Origin: Ligula intestinalis
Taxonomy: Eukaryota; Platyhelminthes; Cestoda; Diphyllobothriidea; Diphyllobothriidae
Direction of reading: 5' to 3'
Assembly: GCA_036362985.1 (NCBI GenBank)
Contig: JAYGXS010000004.1
Location: 61,783,941 to 61,847,940, forward strand
DNA: 64,000 bases
Part shown: positions 34,187 to 45,742 of the stretch, piece by piece
Numbering within the stretch: the first letter of the stretch is position 1
Layout of the letters: each line of letters opens with the position of its first letter
Program-made: the position numbers and the translations under genes
The notes under the pieces: model-generated
Seen by the model: only the letters and a program-made list of their open reading frames with translations
Database searches by the model: none
What the model was told of the DNA's origin: nothing

Positions 34187-34260
34187 TCTCTCTCTGATGA
34201 TGGGTTCGAGAGCAAATCCAAAAAATCAGAGTAATAAAGTTCTTGTTCCAGTGATAGGGA
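34187..34260 (+). ncRNA. Solo PLE terminus with hammerhead-like motif
   Basis: Stem I is perfect over 4 bp (CTCT 34190-34193 with AGAG 34228-34231). CTGATGA is intact at 34194-34200. Stem II pairs GGGTT with AAATCC over 5 bp. The GAAACGTC strand has become AAAAAATC, so G12 is lost. Downstream TAATAAAGTTCTTGTTCCAG and TGATAGGG match the 3' end of PLE-B copies, so this is a solo terminus with no body. Confidence 0.6.
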
Positions 34261-35490
34261 CCCCTTCTTCGTGGTTGTTGCGGTTTCCACGACTGAATTT
34301 AGACCATTTATCGGTTTAAGACCGCCTTCAAAATATAGAACCTTGGTGTGCGCTTAGCTACTTCTTACTCTTCCACATAATAGATTGTCGTCATGGTATC
34401 TACGTCTTCGCGCAACTATAATTATTTCTTATAGCTATCTAATTACTAGAGGCGCAATTGTGATAATCTTAGTGGCTACTTACCACATCTGATTAAGATA
34501 CAGTACAGTAATTTAAACATAAAGAAACCTTTCCTGAGAAAACCGCAGTTTGCTCCCAAAACACAGTGACATTTTCCTCTGCAAAATCTTTGTACATGTC
34601 CAGATATAAATTACTTTAAAAATTAAACATGAGCACGCTTAAAGCACGTTTTTCAAGGATTTCGCAAGTCTATAAAAAAATCGCGGATAATATTTTTTAA
34701 AATTTGCATTGAACGGTTTGCAGATCCCAAAATTCACCAATCCAGAAATGCGGTTGCCCGAGGTACAACTGTTAACATCGCTCAGTCATAATGTTACGAA
34801 GTTGGTGCTGCTGGACCACTCGAATTATTCTCATACGCAAATAAACGCACAAATCGTATCACCATAAGAACACATGAATCAGAAGCGGATCGTGGATAAT
34901 TTTCCCGTTTGAATTGTCCCAACACACTTCCTGTAAACTATCCGACCAAGCAAAAATCTTGCATTGAAAATCAAAGGAAAGGGTAGATGATTTGCTAACA
35001 TGTGTCTCAACTACAGTAGAACCTCAGTTAACGAGATTAATCCGTTTGGGAACTGAGCTCGTCTTGCGAAGCGTAGCCAATCAAACTACAGCACTTTACT
35101 TATTGGCTGCGGGCGACCGAGGAGTCCCACCCCGAGGGAGCAATACTCAAGGGCGGACACAAGCAGACACACAGGCACTGACAAGTCATTAACTGAGCGG
35201 AAGCCTGTCAATCGAAAAAGAATGTCTGATAGTTTCCGCACATGCTCGTTAATGTGGCTACTCGTCACTCGAGGCTCCTCTGCATAGAAAAAGTATAAAA
35301 GGCAGTGGCTTGAGTTTTAGTATTTAAAGAGAGAGAAAATAGGGAGAAATATGCTTTATTTTGAAGACAAATATCCAACATTTTCTGAAACAAATGGCCT
35401 CATTCACGGGGTGCAAGAGATAAGGTAAGGTACAAGGTCCTGGAATACTCAAAGTTCAAATGTTTACGCAATATCCACATGATCTTTTAT
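34261..35490. other. No gene recognised
   Basis: AT-rich to about 35000, with no recognisable features. 35300-35490 probably belongs to the 3' part of the adjacent minus-strand LINE. Confidence 0.3.
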
Positions 35491-35499
35491 GGAGACAGG

Positions 35500-36490
35500 T
35501 CAGCTTTCAACTTCTCAATTTTGGCTTCTTCACACGTGAGGTAGCGCGCTAGGAATGAGAGCACAGAGTGCTGATATGCCAGTTTAAGGCAGCACATATA
35601 CTATAAGCTTGGGTGCATAGTAAGGGGAGACTTCGCAACCATTAGTTCGGAGTGAGGAAGGTAAGCAATCTCACCTGGGATGCGATCAGCTAATTGTTTG
35701 ATCTTTTTAAAGTGTTGCTATATTGTTGTATCAGCTAGAATCATAGGAAACACCGGCACCTGAGGAGAGCATTCGAAAGATACGCTTAAAAATGATAAGT
35801 TTTTTTAAGTAAAGCTGGGGAAATAACTGAAGAGCAGTTAAAATGAGGAGAAAAAGGTAAGCATCTATAAACCATAATAGTAGGGTGTGTGGTATGTGGT
35901 ATGAATGCAAACGGTGGATATAATATAAAAGTTTACTGATTTTAATAAAGTGTCCTTCAGTAAACGAGAGGTAAGATGCCAGAGTAACACCAAGGTACCG
36001 GAAAGAGGATACCTAATTTGGCAGAAAGTGTATGGGTTTAGGACCGCCAGAGAGTCGCAATCGACTGATCGTTAAGAAGAAGGCCATTTGCTAACGACCA
36101 TTATGAGACGTGGTCTAGGCCACCATTCAGTACTTGGAGATGTATCTGACTTTTGAGAGCATGGCCACCGACCATATCATCCGCATTTTAGCGTATCAGC
36201 ATTCAGTTAGCGATTGTTGGTCATTATCGTGGAGGGAGAAGAGGTGGGGATATAATACAGACCATCGATGCACTCCACAGTTGTTGGGGAGGACCGTGGA
36301 TTTTCGGTTGCCATACTTGACTGCGCGAAGTGAAATAAGCCCCAAGCCCAGCCGGGATAGCTGCATGCAGAAGTTTTATTAAGAATAAGATGGCGTGGGA
36401 TCGTATTAAAGGCCGATGAATAGTCAAGAAAAGAACATGCGTATGCACGGCAGCCCGATGACGGCTGCGGCGGTAAAGGCCGATAGAAGA
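35500..36490 (-). pseudogene. Decayed LINE reverse transcriptase fragment (CR1/jockey-like)
   Basis: On the minus strand, scattered over three frames, the sequence reads FLDYSSAFNTIPRHL (about 36380-36428, the RT motif A region with catalytic Asp), then LHAAIPAGLGAYFTSRSQVW, PPQQL and SPHLFSLHDND (the GAPQGCVLSPLLFSL region, motif B). Next comes a CADDM-like trace where F.ADD is expected (about 36190-36200), followed by SFRYLGVTLASYLSFTEGHF and KISKLLYYIHRLHSYHIPHT (about 35870-35990) typical of the RT thumb of non-LTR elements. Many frameshifts and stops show it is dead. The 176-codon minus frame here is a mosaic of this RT and frame-shifted sequence, not a gene. Confidence 0.8.
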
Positions 36491-36499
36491 CGAAAGAGC

Positions 36500-37980
36500 T
36501 TGATACAAAAAAAGCACTCGAGCAAAAGAGACGTCACAAGTGAAGTAAAAATAGTCCTCAGTCGCCAGACATTTAGAACAAGCCACGTCCACTCTAAAAT
36601 TCCTGCGATACCGAGCATAAGTGACGCCAGTGCACATCGTGGGTGTTCCACTGATAAAGACCGCCTCAACTACGCTGATACCCAATGTTCCCTGATTTCT
36701 GGATAAGCTGTCCTTAATCTTAAACGACCTTTCCTTTCGGCAAATTGAAAACACCGCTCAGTTCTGTTAAATGCGTTATTGAAGTGTCCAGCATTATTAT
36801 GGTTGTAAATCGGAGCAGATAATAGAAGCAGAGAGAGACAGAAGAATTTCAGATACCGGACGGCGCTTGGGATAACTTCAGCGCCACCTCTGAGATAACA
36901 TAAACTGGAACCTGCTGTAGGATTTTCGGTTGGATACATGAATACGTGTCCTCGCGTTACACATCTGATGAAGCGGAAACTCTCTGAGGAATCATGGGCA
37001 GGGTTAGGCCAGGAGTTAGGCATCTTTCCTAGAATTTAGCGCAAACCACCGGTATAACGTGTGGATGCCCTTTGCGACTTGGCCGTATTTTCAGACTATA
37101 AACTGCTAGGGGAGTGCTTACGTAGCCTTGCGTAAGAACAAGAACCCTCCATAATACAATTGGCTCTGTGGTAAAATGAGAGAGAGCCAAAAAATTCGCT
37201 GTATTTTGAAGGCAGCATCTAACGCATTCAGAAAATATTAACTTCATTCGCTGAGATCATGGGATGAGTTATCAAAATAGGCTTAAATTTAGCAAGTTAC
37301 ATGAAATACACCCTTGTTACGGAGACAGGTCCAATCTCACCTGCCGAATTTCACTTTCAGGGAACTTAGGACTGGGGGGCTAATGTCCTGGTTACGTTAA
37401 CGGTTTGGACTAGGGTTGGTGGTAGGTTAGAGACACTGGAATATTTGCCTTTCATGGAATTAAGCACACGCTTAGCTGTGTTATTTGAGGGGGTAACGGC
37501 GTTCCTGTAGAGTGGAGGAGAGTTGGGATCCTAGATAAAAGTCTGATTCATAAAATTAGTTTTGCCAAAGGTTCATCACTAGCAAATGCCTTCGCCTTTA
37601 CACACCTTATTAGATAAAACCGGGCAAAACAGAGTCCTACATTCATATTTTAGCAAGGAATTAGGTGCTTTTTCTTGCTCTAAATTCTCTTATAGTTCCA
37701 ATTGAATCTTTATCAATAAATGTTTAAAAATTAACTTCCTTAGGATGTTTTGTGCTAAGTTAGTTAAATCACATAAGCTTCTGTGAATGTTTTATTCTGA
37801 ACGGACAGACGCAATTTTCTGCTGGCCAATCAGATGGTGGTACCCTCAGCTTTTCCGGATCGGCTGGCAGGACTGTATTTTGTACTTCTACATAATTTCC
37901 CAACGCTCTCACTCGCATGCGTAGAATCAGTCAAAATGTATTGGCATGAGTAATTATACGAAAGCCTTTGACATACTAAG
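36500..37980. other. No gene recognised
   Basis: 36500-36760 may be the more diverged 5' side of the LINE, but no motif is certain. 36760-37980 shows nothing I recognise. Confidence 0.3.
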
Positions 37981-37983
37981 AGA

Positions 37984-38507
37984 AGTCGCCGGCTATTAAG
38001 CGCACCTCGGGCCCAGACCAAATTGGGCTTAATAAGCCGCAGGCGCACTAACCGGAGAGTCCTAGTTCTTGATTAGCAAACGCAGGATATGCCCAATCGA
38101 TTAAATACGTACTGTTTTATGTGTAGAGCTTGGTTATGTACAAGAAAAGAATACTGTTTGTCTTTATTTTGCGCAATAACAAAACCAAAAATGATTTGCG
38201 ACACATTTAAAAAAGCGGTCTAGTGTCAGTTGCTTTGGAGGAAACTTTACTCGCAAGTGCTCTTTGATGTCCTTCTCCAGGCACAAGAAATCGTCGAATT
38301 TTGTGAAATCTGATGCCTGTAGACCGCGTTGCGCACGCAAAGAGATGAGAATCTCACTCTATCCTGTTGACAAACTGGGCTTTGTAGCCGGCGACTGGGC
38401 TTATTAGCCAGCGGATTTTGCTATTTAAAATTCCGTCCCAAGTCGATTTGGGCTTAATACGCAGCTTGACCTAATAAACGTGGGCTTAATAACCGGCAAT
38501 TTCTTAT
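37984..38507. mobile_element. Possible inverted-repeat element with GGGCTTAATA motifs
   Basis: The left end AGTCGCCGGCTATTAAGCGC and the inverted right end AATTGCCGGTTATTAAGCCC are similar over about 20 bp. Copies of GGGCTTAAT/GGGCTTATTAGCC recur near both ends (38020-38040, 38378-38412, 38447-38460, 38480-38500). This is the subterminal repeat pattern of some DNA transposons. No transposase, target duplication or second copy was seen. Confidence 0.45.
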
Positions 38508-41200
38508 CATCACTAAAAATGCCGTATACTAACGGCATCCTCCAACTTCTACAAAGTACTACTCGAAATTTAGTTCTCCCGGCTTTGATGGGTGGAAGTC
38601 TTCTAGCCCAACAAAGATATGTTTCACTTTACGGAGGGAGGCTTCTCATAATTGATATGGTGTAAATAAAGCATAAAACTTTTAACTGAATCTGATTATA
38701 ACAAGCTGTTTTTATTTATTAAGGGGTTCTGGGAAATTCAGAATTTTATCCAGCAAACCTCTGAATGATGGAAAATGAGCTTAGTTTAGTCAGTAGTCCG
38801 TTCGCAATAGTGAGGAGTTATCCATGTACACACTTTCTACAAAAGATGCAACTATTATTCGGATTAAATTTGTCGGATGGAGCAGCAGAAAAATCTGCTG
38901 CGAATTTAAACAATTGCTAATAGTTTTCGCTTCGAATGTGAGGATTGCAACGGTCTCAGATGTTTGCAACGGCTGGCCATAACTGTTGGATTCCCAATTT
39001 TTATTATGGCTGCTTATAGTTTTCGTAAGCCTCGACAACAACAGTATAACAGCCGTACTGCTCTGTGCAGTCTCGGTCGGTAGTGACCTTTGACCAAAAA
39101 CCAACATACAGAACTCAGTCCAGTCTAGACTCGGAACATAAAAACCGGGGAAGGAATCTTCCGCAGATGCTGAAATGCAATTTAACAGACTTCTTTCATG
39201 CCCATCAAGTCCTAGTCACTCCTTGCACTGACCGAATTCGAAGTGACAGTTTATTGCCAATTAAAAGATGAAGTATTTGGGGCCTGGGGTTTGCAACCAC
39301 CAACAATATGCTTCGCCTGTCCCATCTTACTTCCCGCCCGACCGACCGACTGGGGGCGTCTGATTTGCCCCCCACCTCCTGCATATACAGAGTTATCTGC
39401 ACGCAATTACACGCACTACCGCACACGGATTGGGCAGACGAGCGCATCCTCATGTTCGTATATCATTCCACCCTGAAATCCCGTGGGTCGCGGGTAGGGG
39501 GGGGGAATGCAGGTCGGCGTGTCACGCCTGAGAAACTGATTGATGAGGCAGGTCTTCCCGCAACCCTCACTACCCCCCTCTCTCGATCTCACTAGCGAGG
39601 GCTACCAGGCGGATTTTATTTTTTTCCTTTCCTAGCAAGCGCAAACGTACAACCCATCGGGCGGGTTCAGCCGTCGGAAAAGCGACAGCGGAACTTGTTA
39701 GAATGTGCTCATTGCAGAGAGTAGCAAAATTAATACGCCTACTGTGTTTTTTGGTTACGTTCGCAAAGTCAAGAGCCGCTTAGAGGCGTCCTGTTTTTCT
39801 TATTTTAAAGCAATCACTGCTTTGGCAGTATATAAGCCTTTAAGAGATGATGGGCGAAAGAGGGTCAAGTTACGAAACCTGGAAACTAGGCAACTTCAAA
39901 TGGAATTTCATAAGCAACAACCTCCCATTCCGCTTTTATATTTTTCCACCTAAAATTGGAGATATGCTGAACCACACCTATTTACGATCCAGCATTCGCA
40001 GATTTGTCTTCTTAGATAATATCTAAATTATTCACTAATTATTTCGTTTATTTTCGCAACTAGGCGCATTCATTATGTTGGAAAATGAGCAACTTACTTT
40101 CCAATATTGATTCTAACTTTGTGTGTCTCCATATAGGGGTAATATAATCAGTTTTCACCTTGGTGAGAGTAACAATTGCGGTTACGTTTGAGCATAGATG
40201 TAAGATAATGTTGCAATATGAACGTGTTTGTGACGATATTCGAAGGCATTCTTGACGTTTGAACATTTAAGCAAGTCATTATAAGTATTTAAAGAGGAGT
40301 CTCAAGTATTCGTGGATTTCAGTGATTCGTGAGTAGCTGCACTTCATAGTCTCCGCAAGTACCAAGAGTCCAATGTCACTCACTTTGAGAGACTAACCAA
40401 GGACCAACAAGAGGATTCCTGTAAACGTATAGTTGACTGTCTTCCAAACGATAAGGAGCAGTAGACAAGAATCACAGAATTCGCTATAGGACCTTTTCTA
40501 TTGACCGCAATACGTTTCAACAGGACACAGTAAGGATTCCTCGTGCGCCCCTCCCCCTCTCCCCCCCCCTCAAGACGAAATGGTAACAGCAACATCCCCT
40601 AAGACAGGTGTCTTTGCACAAAATTTCAACGCGCATTTTACTAAGGTTAACCTTAGGCTTAAAGCAATACTGAACTCCAAAATGTGCCATGCCTGACAGC
40701 ATTCTGCCTTTTTTGGCTAATCGTACTGTTTGCTGACTGTAAACGTCCAGCGTTGATGGACGTAAATATTTACGTAGTTTGCCCCTTTTCTGTGCATGTG
40801 CTGTGCTTGCAGTAAACCAAGCAGGGCCCTCAAAATTGCGGCATATTCACTCTGTGGGAAAGTATGCCGTCTGTATATGAGGGACTAGAAGGAACAGCAT
40901 AGAGGAAGATTGGCCAGGCTATAGATTGCATTTTCAAACTATGCTACTAGTAGAATGAAATTACCGATGGAGAAAATGGAGGTCGGAATGGCCAAGTGGT
41001 GTCACATTCGTGCCCTGTTGATTAAATTCTCAACCAACCATCAACAGCCTCAAAGCGAATCATTCCATTGCGGCTCCGGATTCGCGCAACATGCCACAAT
41101 TTGTGAAAGCTTGATACCCGCTCACTAATGAACACTGAATAATGTTGTAATGCTGATTATCGTGTAGCCTATTCTCAAGTCATTTCAGTCCAGATAGGAT
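38508..41200. other. No gene recognised; GC-rich patch at 39300-39600
   Basis: 39300-39600 is GC-rich with short overlapping frames on both strands. 40545-40570 has a C/T-rich run. No family signature or repeat copy was found. Confidence 0.3.
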
Positions 41201-41209
41201 AGCGGCTTT

Positions 41210-41760
41210 TTAAGGAGCTTTGCTCTGACTGCTAACAAAAAGAATGTACCGTGAAATTTGCTACTCAAATAGCATGCATTTTAACATTGATTTTGACTGC
41301 CTTTATAAATTCAAATATACTTTACGGAAAACATGCGCGAAAAAAATTTTTCTTGAAGTCGTTCGGTAAAAAATTTCACCTTTTTTGAATTTTGAACTTA
41401 AAGAAAGGGTATCTGTTGGTTTTTATAAATTGCCGAATATTTTTGAAACCTTCTGACTGCTACACCTGAATTGAAGGTTTAAAAACTGCGTACTGTGTTC
41501 ATCCTGTTTAAGAAAAAGTACGCTTTCGCCTACAGTTTAAAGAAGGAGTCATAAAGTTCTCATAAAATGTTGCAATAGATGTTGATCGTTCTGTATGCAT
41601 TATGGGCAGCATTAATTAATGGACGGATACATTGTATTGTTAATGAAAACCACCCAATTCTACAAAATATCATAATTATACATTTTTCTAAAACTGAAAG
41701 ATACTCTTTCTTTAAGTATAAAATTTAAAGAAGGCGGCCGACAATTCAACCACCCTGTGG
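41210..41760. mobile_element. Foldback element P, copy 1
   Basis: 41250-41345 ('gcatgcattttaacattgat', 'tttgactgcctttataaatt') matches 58000-58100 and the inverse of 58490-58620. 41700-41745 ('aagtataaaatttaaagaag') matches 58474-58496. So the copy has the same arm sequences in inverted arrangement, with about 300 bp between them. AT-rich, no ORF. Confidence 0.6.
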
Positions 41761-41799
41761 CGTAGTAGGATAACAATACCAATAGAGGCAGTGAATATT

Positions 41800-42520
41800 T
41801 GAATGGCCTATTCTGGCTTACAAGCCATCATCAGCCAGCCGTACCCAACAACAGGTGTTGCCACACTTGCGACATATTGCGTAAATTTCGAACCAAATCT
41901 TGATTTCCGTCAGCAGCCGTAAAGCGGCTAATTATGCAGACAGAAGGAACCTCCCAAAGCACGACGGGACGGGCGAACCTTAAAACCACTCGGCGAGCCT
42001 CAACTTGTCATTATGAATATTTCCAATGGAGGCTAGCATGGCAACAACCATGTAGCGTAGAAGTAAGAGCGTTCAAATTCCTACTAACAGGTCGTGGGGC
42101 AAACCCCAGGTTGGGTATCGCTAACTGATGATGGCTAACAAGCCAGAAATGGCCATTCCAGTCTCCCTTGTCTTTGTCGGATCCACTCCATCATATTCTG
42201 AGGTCGCTAAGCGACAAGTCTGATATCGCTTAAGTACGAGCCTCAAGGCACTTCCGGGACAAGTATGTGCCCTTACCAGATAGATCGGATGAGCACCTTT
42301 GTTCCGTCATATCCCCGATCACAACCGACAAAGCAACGAGCCCGTGGTGCCGAGGTAGGGTGGTAAACCCAATGACCAAAGGGCCCGGGTTCGAATATCG
42401 GGGGTTCCGACCCCTGAGATTGGGTATGACTGGCTGATGACGGCTAACAAGCCAGAAATGGCCATTCCAGTCTCTTTTGTTTTTGTTGGTACTGTTATTC
42501 TGCCTACGTCCTTATCTCCT
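41800..42520. repeat. SINE cluster: one minus fragment and two plus copies
   Basis: Minus fragment 41810-41885: CTGATGATGGCTTGTAAGCC with a perfect 5-bp stem II and GAA intact, but the stem I partner lost. Plus copy 42030-42190: CTGATGA at 42125-42131 and an intact downstream strand, with two stem I mismatches. Plus copy 42330-42520: family 5' end CAACGAGCCCGTGGTGCCGA, B-box-like GGGTTCGAATATC (42387-42399) and a complete ribozyme motif (see next entry). Tails read TCTCTTTTGTTTTTGTTGG and TCTCCCTTGTCTTTGTCGG. Confidence 0.75.
42428..42472 (+). ncRNA. Hammerhead ribozyme motif within a SINE (complete core)
   Basis: Stem I is GACTGG (42428-42433) with CCAGTC (42467-42472), 6 bp and perfect. 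The core is CTGATGA (42434-42440). Stem II is GGCT, loop AACA, AGCC (4 bp), with a C-A mismatch at the base. GAA is at 42455-42457. Stem III is the loopless palindrome ATGGCCAT (42458-42465), then T at 42466 as the residue before the predicted cleavage. All invariant residues of the hammerhead core are present with an AUU triplet. It lies on the same strand as, and downstream of, the B box, so a SINE transcript would contain it. A tRNA-derived repeat with a hammerhead is known for schistosome SM-alpha; that this family is equivalent is inference. Confidence 0.8.
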
Positions 42521-42679
42521 GTGTGGCACCTGGTGGGGCTATACAGAAAGCTGCAAGGCAAAACGGGACAATTGAGTGCAGTGACCTATTTACCAGCATA
42601 CCACTATGAGGTGCGCGACCGCTTTCGAGACTCCAGCTCGAGCCACAAAGAAATATCAGGCGAAATTAGTTTAAGTAGT

Positions 42680-42790
42680 GGGCATCATACATCCCTAGCT
42701 CCAGCATTTTTCTTTTAGGACCAGTGATAATAGGGGCTTTGTGGATGGTGAATTAGTAAAGACAGTGAAGAGAGGCTGCAGGAATAATTG
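42680..42790. repeat. Foldback element F, partial copy
   Basis: 'ggcatcatacatccctagc', 'ccagcatttttcttttagga' and 'aataggggctttgtggatgg' match the left arm of the copies at 14477 and 26788. The other arm was not found. Confidence 0.5.
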
Positions 42791-42799
42791 CATTGGTTT

Positions 42800-44925
42800 T
42801 GCAGTTTTAATTAATGCGGTATAGACGACGCGGTGCAGAATTAGGCTGGAATGATGGAATTTGACTTATAACTAATGTATCCACTTTAGCTATTAATCGT
42901 TGTGTCTCCCGGCCCATCAGTAATTTAGGGCTGGCCATCTATTCAAATACCCATTATTTAGTAAATGCTGTTTTTTGCATATTTTTTTCGATTAACGCGC
43001 TCTAACTGGTGGGTATATAGCAGCCATCGTAAACAAGCTCAACCAAATTTTAGCACTTGACATTTACTTCTAGGAATTCCCTTCATTGTCCTTCCTAGTT
43101 CCTCACCCACAAACACCTATCAACACTGATCCCACAAAAAACAATCATTCTTGAGCTTGGGCTTTAAACGGTCTAATACTTAAACAACCTTCATCCATTA
43201 TTCCTATATGAATATGAAGGGAGTAACTTTAGGAGAAGCAAGCAAACTCAAAGAATCAGAAAAACTGCATATAAACACTGAATTACCATTTTCTTCCAAA
43301 TATGACACGTGTGGGGGACTAAAAAGTATAAATTTAAGTCCAAACTAATGCAGTGTCTAGTTTATAATTAGGTTATGTTGCGGGCTGAGCACTGCGTAAA
43401 ATTCCATGGGACGTTTCTTTCCATTTGAAAGCGCACTTAAGCATTTTTATCCAAGCTTTCGCCGTGAAAATTTGTGCAACTAATTTCTCCGGTAAAGTAA
43501 CGATGGTTATGTCTTCCGGGAATCAAATTTTTCAGTGCATGTAGCAATATCTCTACTCTCAGTCGACAAATGAATACGTTAGACTTATGATTGCAAATAT
43601 TAAAATTAGCCGACCCCGGAACAGTATCAGGTTGTATTTTCATAAAAATAAGTTTTTAATATGAAAAACCTACCTTCATTGTTGGTCGTTTATCAAGTCA
43701 TCTATTAAATTCATAAAACTTGCAGGCAGAAGTATGTTACCTAAACAAATATGCGGAAATTTAGGCGCTGATTCGTCTATTTTTAGGCATATATACAATT
43801 TGGGCATCTATAAGCAGAAGTGAATTAAGTACCTCGTTTTCAATCATTCATTTTCGCCCCTAAAGTCTTGCCCTTGACTCACGATTGGTGTTCTACAATA
43901 TCAAGTGGGGTATCAGTTTGCGTCTTTGTGGATAGCAGTTTGCGAGCAGAATTTAAAGGCAGCCTAAGTTACACGAATCCCACAGAATAAATACTACCAT
44001 AGACATCTCAGGAACAGTGTAAGAACCCAAAAATAAAGCTTTCTGCTTGGTCGCCCGGTTCAAAGAAAGTCTAGTTTGTAGTTACACCAGTTGCAGCTTT
44101 AAGAGAGTTTTCAAAATATCAGAGTACATATTTTGTAATTTTTTGGTATAGCTGTCTTCTGTCTATCTTTAAATGAAGAATGACATTTTAGTCGTACCAG
44201 AATGTACTTTTGGGTTAGATGTGATCAGGCATTTTCCCGATTGAAGCTGGTGGAGGACATTTCGGTAGACAGGCGCCTTTATCAGGTCAATCTTGAAGAC
44301 GATAAGGAAAATGAAGCAGGGAAAATGGTTATGTTAGTACATACAGATCGATCGTGGGGTATTAATTGCTATGAACACTGCCCATCTGAGGGCTTCAGGG
44401 GTTATCAGCGGCTCAGCAAAATAATTTCTATCGACAAAATATAAACAATGGGGTCCGAACCCCGGATTGATCAGACTTGTGGTTCAGAATCAGAGTCTGA
44501 GAATTTTTATCCGTAAGGAATTCGCTGAAATGTCTTTGAGTAGATTCTCTTGTAGGTGCTTATGGCACCCATAACTATCTACACTTTATTCGACAGAGAA
44601 TATAGGTGAAGTTATGTATGTTTGTTGGGAGAGACACACTAATGGCTTACTGATGGATAATGATAAACGCTGCAGTGCAAATATATGCTCTAGTTTGTCA
44701 TCAGATGGATGTACGCCAGAAAGAAAGAGCTGGGTGAGGTCCCACCGATAAACCTCGGTCCAGTGAAGTGTTTATGACCCATCCAGTAAACCCGTTTCGG
44801 AAAAGCTGTCTTATGAGGCCCCCTAAAAATAAACTTCCCCACCCAAGTGTCTTAGTGAATTCTTGATTAAAGGTGAAATATTGGGTTCAGGTGGGCAAAT
44901 GCGTATTAAATTGGGTGAAAAATGA
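42800..44925. other. No gene recognised
   Basis: An 80-codon frame at 44202-44444 has no signature. Other frames are shorter. No repeat copy was recognised. Confidence 0.3.
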
Positions 44926-44929
44926 ACAA

Positions 44930-45090
44930 TAGAGGGTAAATCAAAGCCACTTATAATTGTTTTAGTGAGCTAGATATAATCAACCCGATCAACATAAACT
45001 CCTGTTGCTCAGTTTACTGATGCCTATGGACCAATAGGAATAGTAGACAATTCCTATTGGCGTAAATTCCACCTTAGGCAGGTGGAATTC
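44930..45090 (+). repeat. Dispersed repeat H, copy 2, followed by two small hairpins
   Basis: 44935-45030 matches 59345-59435 and the inverse of 16810-16905. Downstream, CCAATAGGAAT and ATTCCTATTGG (45030-45060) form an 11-bp hairpin. TTCCACC and GGTGGAA (45068-45089) form a smaller one. Confidence 0.55.
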
Positions 45091-45742
45091 ATTTTAGGCG
45101 GCTCCACAAGATACCATGTCCACTAAATGCGTCTAAATGCTTGTGTTTCTGGTTTTGGGCTGGCATTCGGGGTTGTTATTGGCCAAATGAAGACAGAATA
45201 TGCTCAAAACAGTCAATCTTCCCGCATCCTCTTTCATCTCCCCCTCCGCTATTATAATTTAGCCTAACAAATGAGTGTCCCCCCATGGCCTTAGTTACAC
45301 CTGAACTTTCGGGTTGGTTTTAATGGGGATATTATCTGCGCATAGTTTCATTATTCCCTTCCGGCAAATTCTTACAACTGACCAGGAGCATTCTTTCAAA
45401 CATCCAGCTCTTCAGGACTACTGGTGTGTTTCCAGGGAAAAAACAGACGGTTCAATCACAAGACGACCCTTTGGACCCCACGACAATGGCTCTGCAGTCC
45501 TTCCAAGCTAGGAATAAGTCTTGTTCCTCCGACATTGCGTCTGTTAGGCTAATTTTGAACTCATTCTTTTCACACGCAAACGAAAGATTAATCAATATGT
45601 CTTCCTTCCAACCAGTTGCAAAATTTTCCCTTTCGTCATGTTTCACCTGCTTCCTGCAAATTTCGTCTCTCTCTATCTCTGCGTATCGTCGGTCGTCATC
45701 CATCCCATTTGTGACTGCCCCTCTCTCTTCTGTTTGCTACAG

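Larger units (their letters stand above)
23916..45742 (+). other. Inferred intron of about 21.8 kb, filled with repeats
   Basis: The donor is GTAAGT at 23916. The acceptor is a pyrimidine tract, 'cctctctcttctgtttgct', followed by ACAG at 45739-45742. Phase 1 at the donor fits the frame of the terminal exon. Inside lie repeat blocks, foldback elements, a hAT MITE, a LINE relic and SINEs, but no frame with further Gly-X-Y triplets or other recognisable exons. Small internal exons of phase 1-1 could exist unseen, so the single-intron model is the simplest reading rather than proof. Confidence 0.55.

Noticed and set aside
36224..36754. 176-codon minus-strand frame
   Set aside because: Only part of it, in places, matches the LINE reverse transcriptase; the matches hop between frames, so it is a chance mosaic over a decayed RT, not a gene.
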